This document shows, in pieces, positions 14,847-19,893 of a stretch of 19,893 bases of DNA. A program made the translations under genes and the position numbers. Source of the DNA: Bacteroidales bacterium (GTDB lineage Bacteria > Bacteroidota > Bacteroidia > Bacteroidales > ML635J-15); the NCBI GenBank assembly GCA_028701945.1, contig JAQVPT010000026.1, positions 1 through 19,893 on the forward strand, written 5' to 3'. Positions within the stretch are counted from its first letter, which is position 1; each line of letters starts with the position of its first letter. Under the pieces are notes generated by a model. It had not been told where the DNA came from and made no database searches. It was given only the letters and a program-made list of their open reading frames with translations.

Positions 14847-15719
14847 ATGAAAAGATATGTTTTAATTGTCTTGATTGTTGTTATTGGCTTGCCGTTATTT
14901 GCACAGGTGAAAAGTGGTGTGCATACAAAACTTGAAAAGTATTACAAAGACGAACAATGGGAGGATTGTGCTTTTAAAGCAGACCGGATGATATTAAAAG
15001 AGAAATATCGTAACGACGCTGAAGTTTACTTGTATCTCGCAGCAGCTTATAATAAAATATTCCTCATGGGTTTGGAGGATTCCACTATGTTGATGAAAGT
15101 TCCAGAATATGCACAAGCATATAAGTTGGCTCTTAAGTATTCGGTTTACTCAAAGAAAAAAGACCGGAAAGCTGGGTTTTACTATCCTGAGAATAATAAT
15201 ATGCTCCAAGAAATTGCTATTAGTGGTATTTATTATGTCGATCATTATGTTGAAGTAGGTAAAACTTCTAAGGCGAATTCTTATGTTCGAAAAATTATGA
15301 AAACTTATACAGACATTAATATTTATTTTCTCTATGGCACTTTGAGTGCAATGACAGGTGATAATGAAACAGCTAAAGAGGTTTTCGATTCCGTTTTTAA
15401 CACTATGAATAGTAGAAAACAAGGAGATGTGCAGAATACTGAGTTTATGATGCTAGAGGGTTTCGATTTATATGCAAATTATTTAATGACTCTTGAAGAA
15501 CCATTATTAGATAGTGCCAAGTATCTAACAATGAAAGGATTACAGTATTTTCCTGATAATGAGATACTCAAATGGAATCTTCAACGGATTGACAATCCTG
15601 AATCAAATATTCCAAAACCAGTAAATGTTTTAAAATCAAAAGCTTTAAAGGCTATTGCGATTAATTTGACAGATGATGAGGATAGTGATATTGACGATGG
15701 CGATGATGACGACGAATAA
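14847..15719 (+). CDS. Exported helical-repeat protein with acidic tail, unknown
   Basis: Read from the ATG at 14847 (an in-frame GTG at 14841 adds two residues) this gives 290 residues. It begins MKRYVLIVLIVVIGLPLFAQ, a signal peptide probably cut after FAQ. The mature part is helical and Tyr-rich with TPR-like pairs (WEDCAFKADRMILKEKYRND, YLYLAAAYNKIF, later YFLYGTLSAMTGDNETAKEV), and it ends in the acidic run DDEDSDIDDGDDDDE. Such a tail may bind calcium or partner proteins. It is the first gene of a tight operon, 9 bases before mtnP, although an exported protein in front of a nucleoside-cleaving enzyme has no obvious logic. The family was not identified beyond TPR-like. Confidence 0.78.
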   Translation: MKRYVLIVLIVVIGLPLFAQVKSGVHTKLEKYYKDEQWEDCAFKADRMILKEKYRNDAEVYLYLAAAYNKIFLMGLEDSTMLMKVPEYAQAYKLALKYSVYSKKKDRKAGFYYPENNNMLQEIAISGIYYVDHYVEVGKTSKANSYVRKIMKTYTDINIYFLYGTLSAMTGDNETAKEVFDSVFNTMNSRKQGDVQNTEFMMLEGFDLYANYLMTLEEPLLDSAKYLTMKGLQYFPDNEILKWNLQRIDNPESNIPKPVNVLKSKALKAIAINLTDDEDSDIDDGDDDDE

Positions 15720-15728
15720 ATTATAAGT

Positions 15729-16469
15729 ATGATTGGAATAATTGGAGGAACTGGACTTGAGAATAGTGAATTAATTAGTAATCCACAAAAAATACGAGTT
15801 ACAACAATATACGGTGAGCCTTCATCTGAAATATTGACAGGTGAAATGTTTGGACATAAAATCGCTCTTATTTCTCGACATGGCCAAAAGCATACAATAA
15901 CACCTACAAATGTTAATAATCGAGCCAATATTACTGCATTAAAAGAGTTGGGATGCGATATGATTATTGCAACAACGGCATGTGGAAGTTTGCGAGAAAA
16001 TATAAAACCTGGTGATTTTGTTCTTGCCGACCAATTTATTGATTTTACCAAACACAGAAGCTCTACTTTTTTCGATAGTTTCGAGCCCGGACAAATGCAG
16101 CACTGTCAGATGGCAGAACCGTATTCAAAAGAATTGCGTAAAAGAATTGAAATAGCAGCTCAAAAATTAAATATTACCCTGCATAATTCGGGTACTGTAA
16201 TTACAATTGAAGGACCTAGGTTTTCTACAAAAGCAGAATCTAATATGTTCCGAATGTGGGGAGCAGACATGATTAACATGAGCACCGCTACCGAAACTAT
16301 TTTGGCAAATGAAGCTGGAATCCCGTATGCAGTTATTGCAATCTCTACTGATTATGACTGTTGGAAAGATGATGAAGAACCGGTGTCTATTGATATCGTC
16401 TTGGGTAATTTTCAAAAAAGTGTTGAGGCATTAATAAAACTAATTGTCGAAACAATACAATTAATATAA
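15729..16469 (+). CDS. mtnP: S-methyl-5'-thioadenosine phosphorylase
   Basis: It cleaves 5'-methylthioadenosine with phosphate to adenine and methylthioribose 1-phosphate, recycling the by-product of polyamine and related syntheses into the methionine salvage pathway. At 246 residues it has the family 2 nucleoside phosphorylase features: IIGGTGLENS, the phosphate motif SRHGQKH, NNRANITALKELG, IEGPRFSTKAES, INMSTATETILANEAG and TDYDCWKDDEEPVSID. The adenine-recognising Asp pair is D208 and D210, and DCWK followed by acidic residues fits MTA rather than guanosine/inosine phosphorylases. The usual M-T-x-x-P-E segment reads MSTATE here, with Pro replaced by Thr. It is the second gene of the operon, with 6 bases to the aminotransferase. 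Confidence 0.88.
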   Translation: MIGIIGGTGLENSELISNPQKIRVTTIYGEPSSEILTGEMFGHKIALISRHGQKHTITPTNVNNRANITALKELGCDMIIATTACGSLRENIKPGDFVLADQFIDFTKHRSSTFFDSFEPGQMQHCQMAEPYSKELRKRIEIAAQKLNITLHNSGTVITIEGPRFSTKAESNMFRMWGADMINMSTATETILANEAGIPYAVIAISTDYDCWKDDEEPVSIDIVLGNFQKSVEALIKLIVETIQLI

Positions 16470-16475
16470 CTTAAA

Positions 16476-17231
16476 ATGCAATCTATAAATGTATATGAAG
16501 TCGTAAGGGTAATAAATTCTGTGCCTTTATTTCTGAAAGAGCATAACGAAAGATTTGTGAATTCAATTAAAATTCTAAACGTTAATGCAATGTTTGAAAA
16601 GGATTTATGCGACGAAATTTGTAGTGCTATAAGAACTTTTGAAATTGTAAATGGAAATCTGCGAATTGATACCATAATTTCAGAAAACACAATAAAATGC
16701 GAAATAAACGTCAAGCAGATTAAGCACCATTATCCCGAACCTAGCTTGTATCAAAATGGAGTTAAGACTTGTCTTTACCAACATGAGAGACCAAACCCTG
16801 AAAAGAAAATCTGGCATGGCGAAATTCGACAAAAAATTGATAATATATTAAGTACCACCGATTATTACGAAGTCTTATACTATAATGAGAACGGTATTTT
16901 GACTGAAGGAAGTCGTTCTAATCTGTTTTTTATTTTAGATAATACCTTGTTTACTCCAAAAGCTGAAAATGTATTGCCTGGCATTACTCGATTGAAAATT
17001 TTCGAACTCGCTAATCAAATAGGGATAGATTTAAAAGAAATAGACATAAGTATAGACGAGATTAAAAAATTTGATGTAGCATTTATTAGTGGGACTTCTC
17101 CTAACATTTTGCCGTTAAATTCTATTGGAGATACCAACTACGATGTTAACAATAAATTGCTTCGTAAATTAATGATTGGTTTTGATAAGGTTATTCAGTT
17201 GAATATTGCTCATTTTCAGCCTTGTAGATAA
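16476..17231 (+). CDS. Class IV PLP aminotransferase
   Basis: The 251-residue protein has fold-type IV aminotransferase features: VYEVVRVINSVPLFLKEHNE at the start, NGNLRI, the ERPNPEKK segment whose Lys110 or Lys111 is the probable PLP lysine, NGILTEGSRSNLFFI with Glu144, VLPGITRLKIFELA, and FISGTSPNILPLNSIG. The class includes branched-chain and D-amino-acid aminotransferases and aminodeoxychorismate lyase, and the subgroup cannot be fixed by eye. Its position 6 bases after mtnP suggests, as inference, transamination of 2-keto-4-methylthiobutyrate to methionine, the last salvage step. It is probably the last gene of the operon; a weak terminator follows. Confidence 0.87.
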   Translation: MQSINVYEVVRVINSVPLFLKEHNERFVNSIKILNVNAMFEKDLCDEICSAIRTFEIVNGNLRIDTIISENTIKCEINVKQIKHHYPEPSLYQNGVKTCLYQHERPNPEKKIWHGEIRQKIDNILSTTDYYEVLYYNENGILTEGSRSNLFFILDNTLFTPKAENVLPGITRLKIFELANQIGIDLKEIDISIDEIKKFDVAFISGTSPNILPLNSIGDTNYDVNNKLLRKLMIGFDKVIQLNIAHFQPCR

Positions 17232-17305
17232 TGTTTGCCGTTCCGTAGCGTTAATAAATAGTTAATTTTAAACAAAATGATTTTTCTTATGTTTTAAGTG
17301 GGATT

Positions 17306-17328
17306 AATGCATGTATTTTGCATTTTTT
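17306..17328 (+). terminator. Weak candidate terminator after the aminotransferase
   Basis: A 6-base stem AATGCA / TGCATT with a 7-base loop is followed by T residues. It is short and AT-rich, so the call is tentative. Confidence 0.35.
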
Positions 17329-17351
17329 AATAATCTATTAATATTAGGCTT

Positions 17352-18248
17352 ATGGCTTTTGTAACTAAAGAGAAAATATTTTCAGCCAAGTGGTTTAAGG
17401 CTGTACTTTTGATACTCTCAGGAACTTTTATAATGGCAGTTGCTTATGTTTATTTTATTTCGCCATACAAACTTGCTCCTGGTGGTGTTTATGGTATTGC
17501 TATTGTTTTGCACCATATTTTTGGATTTCCAACTGGATTATCTGCACTAGCGATGGATATCCCGATAACACTTATCGGAATTAAAGTTCTTGGTCCACGT
17601 TTTGGCTGGAAAACTGTATTGGGTTTTGTTTCGATGGCATTATTTGTCGATTTGCTTACATATTTTCAAGGTGATGTTCCGTTAGTTGAAGGAGATGCTT
17701 TGTTATCAGCAGTTTTTGGTGGTGTGCTAATAGGAGTAGGGCTTGGTCTTGTTTTTAAATCAAAGGCAACATCAGGAGGTAGCGATGTAGTTGCAATGAT
17801 ATTAAATAAATATACTCGAATGCCGCTAGGACAGCTGATTATTATTGTTGATTCTGTTATCGTATTGGTAGGACTAATAGCCTTTAAAGATTGGAAAATC
17901 CCGTTGTATTCTTGGATTGTGATTTATATTACTGGTAAAGTAGTTGATCTTATTTTGCAAGGTGCTAGCTATGATAAAGCTCTTTTTATTATTTCGAGTA
18001 AATATGATTTGATAAAATCAAAAATATTGGATGACATGGCTAGGGGAGGAACTGTTTTGTGCGGAAAAGGAATGTATAGTGATGAAAATAAACAGATTAT
18101 TTTTACTATTGTAAACAGAAGAGAACTAGAAATACTTAAAGAATTTATTTATGAGGCCGATCCTGATGCTTTTGTGTCTGTTATGAATACACACGAGATT
18201 TTAGGCGAAGGGTTTAAACCATTAAAAGAATCAGTAGAAAAAGTTTAA
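17352..18248 (+). CDS. YitT family membrane protein with DUF2179 domain
   Basis: The 298-residue protein has about six membrane helices in its first two thirds, beginning WFKAVLLILSGTFIMAVAYV and followed by the family motifs SPYKLAPGGVYGIAIVL and SKATSGGSDVVAMILNKYT. A soluble C-terminal DUF2179 domain follows at about 205-290 (KALFIISSKYDLIKSKILDD ... GGTVLCGKGMYS ... IIFTIVNRRELEIL ... FVSVMNTHEILGEGF). The family sits in the inner membrane. Its transported or sensed substrate is not established. It starts a new transcript after the probable terminator and precedes the TSUP gene, which has its own promoter box. Confidence 0.95.
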   Translation: MAFVTKEKIFSAKWFKAVLLILSGTFIMAVAYVYFISPYKLAPGGVYGIAIVLHHIFGFPTGLSALAMDIPITLIGIKVLGPRFGWKTVLGFVSMALFVDLLTYFQGDVPLVEGDALLSAVFGGVLIGVGLGLVFKSKATSGGSDVVAMILNKYTRMPLGQLIIIVDSVIVLVGLIAFKDWKIPLYSWIVIYITGKVVDLILQGASYDKALFIISSKYDLIKSKILDDMARGGTVLCGKGMYSDENKQIIFTIVNRRELEILKEFIYEADPDAFVSVMNTHEILGEGFKPLKESVEKV

Positions 18249-18253
18249 AACTG

Positions 18254-18280
18254 TGAACCGCGAACCGCGAACCGTGAACC
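18254..18280. repeat. Heptamer tandem repeat, 3.9 copies of (T/C)GAACCG
   Basis: TGAACCG, CGAACCG, CGAACCG and TGAACC follow without a gap, a GC-rich island in AT-rich DNA. It lies between the YitT stop codon and the TSUP promoter box. The same heptamer occurs at 6749-6765. Confidence 0.75.
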
Positions 18281-18292
18281 ATTTTTTTAAAT

Positions 18293-18300
18293 TATCTTTG
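18293..18300 (+). promoter_or_regulatory. -7 box TATCTTTG immediately before the TSUP gene
   Basis: A full TAnnTTTG match ending only four bases before the ATG at 18305, so a transcript from it would be leaderless or nearly so. No TTG lies at the normal distance because that place is filled by the heptamer repeat. Confidence 0.45.
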
Positions 18301-18304
18301 CGAA

Positions 18305-19114
18305 ATGTCACCGGAAATAATACATAATCTTGGGCTTGAATTATGGCATGTATATCTGCTAGTAATTCTTGTTGGATTTTTGCAAGGTTTTATTAATACA
18401 ATGGCAGGGGCAGGAACGACTGTTATGTATTCTTTTCTTTCATTTTTTGGTATGCCAGTGAATATGATAAATGGAACAGTCCGCCCAGGGATTTTGTTTC
18501 AAACTGCCGCATCTTCAATTAAATACTATAGGAGTAATAAGCTTGCCTTAAAAAAAGGACTTTTGCTCGGAATACCAATGATTATCGGTTCAGTTTTTGG
18601 AGCAGAGATGGCTATTTCAATAGATGGGGATGTATTTGAAAAAATTGTTGCTGTTTTTTTATTACTATTGCTGCTTCCTATGTTTTATAATCCGAAAAGA
18701 TGGCTTGAAGGCCAATCTGTTGAACGACAATCTAAAACTGGTATTTGGCAATTACTCATTTTTGCATTTATAGGTTTTTATGGTGGATTCTTGCATATTG
18801 GTGTTGGAATAATTTTACTTGTTGCTTTAGTTTTAAATGCTGGTTATGATCTGGTGCAGGCTAATGCCCTCAAGGTTTTTCTTGTTTTGATGTACGCTCC
18901 AATTGTGTTGATTATTTTTTTGATAAATGGGCAGGTCGATTTGTTTGTTGCTCTTTTTGTAACTATCGGAAATATTATTGGCGGTATTGTTGGTGCAAAT
19001 GTGGTCATAAAAAAAGGATCTAATTTTGTTCGCATATTTTTAGTAGTAATTGTTTTTGTTTTTTCTTTCCATTTATTGGGCATTTGGAAATGGGCTTATC
19101 AATTGTTTGCTTGA
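18305..19114 (+). CDS. TSUP family membrane permease (TauE/SafE type)
   Basis: The 269-residue protein has about seven or eight hydrophobic segments in two similar halves. The first opens with GFLQGFINTMAGAGTTVMYS, a segment characteristic of the TauE/SafE (TSUP) family. The second opens with FIGFYGGFLHIGVGIILLVA, the internal repeat of the same motif. NGTVRPGILFQTAASSIKYY, between the first helices, is also typical. Family members export or import sulfite, sulfonates, sulfoacetate or other small organic anions; the substrate cannot be told from sequence. The last residues (FHLLGIWKWAYQLFA) form a complete C-terminal helix, so the gene is intact. Confidence 0.93.
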   Translation: MSPEIIHNLGLELWHVYLLVILVGFLQGFINTMAGAGTTVMYSFLSFFGMPVNMINGTVRPGILFQTAASSIKYYRSNKLALKKGLLLGIPMIIGSVFGAEMAISIDGDVFEKIVAVFLLLLLLPMFYNPKRWLEGQSVERQSKTGIWQLLIFAFIGFYGGFLHIGVGIILLVALVLNAGYDLVQANALKVFLVLMYAPIVLIIFLINGQVDLFVALFVTIGNIIGGIVGANVVIKKGSNFVRIFLVVIVFVFSFHLLGIWKWAYQLFA

Positions 19115-19203
19115 ATTTAACGCACATTTAGGACAAAAATTCCAGTAGGGACGATATGTTTCAAGCCTTACGTGATTTTTTTTTTTAATTTAACCGGACA
19201 AAA

Positions 19204-19526
19204 ATGTTATTTAATCAATTTTCTAATGGAATTGAAATTAATAAATATTGGGTTTCTCCAATGATATTGTATCCTACAGAACATGTTAGAAGCCTTCGAC
19301 AAGAAGAAGTAAAACTCTTTCGCAATCTATCTGCGAAAAGGGATATGATAAAAGTTTCATTGTCCAAATAGCAGAATTTATCAGACACTTGTCAAAAAAA
19401 ATTGTTCTCTTGCAAACACTATTTAACACAATATCATTAGTCCCAATTGTGGTTTTAGCAAAAGGCGATGAAAAAATATATTCTGGAAATACCGCTACAA
19501 ATTTTATTGAATTATCTTTTAATTTA
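19204..19526 (+). pseudogene. Frameshifted small gene, unidentified
   Basis: An ATG at 19204 opens MLFNQFSNGIEINKYWVSPM ... EEVKLFRNLSAK. At a run of four A near 19337 the coding pattern moves to another frame, which continues GYDKSFIVQIAEFIRHLSKK, IVLLQTLFNTISLVPIVVLA, KGDEKIYSGNTATNFIELSF and ends at a stop supplied by the left terminus of the MITE at 19527. Adding one A at the run would join the two parts. The minus strand is also open for about 80 codons here, so strand and reality are uncertain. No family is recognised. Confidence 0.35.
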
Positions 19527-19688
19527 ATACCAATTTAATTACAAAACACCCTATTGGATGTTGCAATTATTTTTTGCATATGCAAGGCAAAAAATAGCGA
19601 CATAGCAATAGTTACGTCAATGTTTTTTAACGAAGCAGATGCGTAAAATAATCAATTTATATCGGGTGTTTTGTGATTGAACTGGTAT
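19527..19688. mobile_element. 162-base MITE-like element with 25-base inverted termini
   Basis: The left end ATACCAATTTAATTACAAAA plus CACCC (19527-19551) and the right end GGGTGTTTTGTGATTGAACT plus GGTAT (19664-19688) are complementary at 22 of 25 positions. The interior has no open frame but holds TTTTTTGCATATGC and GAAGCAGATGC words, which may form inner hairpins. No unambiguous target duplication is visible; a 2-3 base AT duplication would be hidden in the AT-rich flanks. It sits at the end of the broken gene at 19204. Confidence 0.7.
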
Positions 19689-19893
19689 AAGTTCGCTTTC
19701 TAAGTACATGACAAAAATTTAACAATATCTATATCTGTTTGATATTTCACAATCTGGTTTTCGAGTTACTTGAAAACAAATACTTGTGAGTAAAAGTTTT
19801 ATTTCTCCCTTACTCCTTTGGGTATATAACCAAAAATATAAAGACACCTAACGTGCTGAATGGTAAAGTTTTATTCAAGGCTTTTAGCATTGC
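19689..19893. other. Right-edge AT-rich stretch, no gene supported
   Basis: A minus-strand frame reading MLKALNKTLPFSTLGVFIFL and ending soon after at a stop is hydrophobic but only 26 codons long. It is not enough to call a gene. Confidence 0.4.

Noticed and set aside
15581..16051. Minus-strand frame of 156 codons over mtnP
   Set aside because: The plus strand encodes a clearly recognised phosphorylase. The opposite frame has no family pattern.
1..19893. tRNA, rRNA, tmRNA or riboswitch
   Set aside because: No cloverleaf, conserved rRNA segment, or known riboswitch core was recognised on either strand by eye. A covariance-model search would be the decisive test.

Overview
The window is AT-rich and reads as a member of the Bacteroidota, probably Bacteroidia. 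Three things support this: promoter boxes of the TAnnTTTG type, with TTG about 20 bases upstream at the two clearest ones; start codons without Shine-Dalgarno sites; and typical proteins (a large secreted protein with a Gly/Ser/Thr-rich modular N-terminus, a YitT/DUF2179 protein, a SlyD-like isomerase, an XRE-S24 regulator). The species cannot be named from the sequence alone.

Layout. 1-2338 (-) is the N-terminal 779 codons of a large exported modular protein that runs off the left edge. 2706-4620 is a repeat island built around a REP-associated tyrosine transposase (RAYT, Y1/HUH family): about six copies of a 160-170 base unit, each with two different hairpins, surround one frameshifted RAYT gene and the 3' remnant of a second. 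4811-5803 (+) is prs (PRPP synthase), convergent with an XRE-S24 LexA-like regulator (5815-6618, -) and an unknown lipoprotein (6766-7506, -). 7507-9044 holds a gene remnant, several palindromic repeats and a SlyD-like peptidyl-prolyl isomerase with a clear terminator. 9045-10489 (+) is a conserved-looking unknown gene followed by ung. 10490-11087 contains a complete 203-base MITE with a perfect 10-base target duplication. 11088-14224 (-) holds an unknown two-gene membrane/secreted operon, a nitronate monooxygenase/FabK-like flavoprotein with an extra cysteine cluster, and a DUF302 protein. 14847-17231 (+) is a three-gene operon: exported helical protein, 5'-methylthioadenosine phosphorylase (mtnP) and class IV aminotransferase. 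17352-19114 (+) carries two membrane proteins, YitT-like and TSUP (TauE/SafE). The right end has a frameshifted small gene interrupted or ended by a second MITE with 25-base inverted termini.

The housekeeping genes look intact and ordinary. The unusual content lies between them: at least four families of short palindromic or mobile repeats, four decayed gene remnants and short heptamer tandem repeats. The best candidate for a poorly described system is the RAYT with its two-hairpin REP array at 2767-4620. It shows several stages of decay and one apparently compensated base-pair change in a hairpin stem. mtnP and the aminotransferase may work together at the end of methionine salvage; this is inference.
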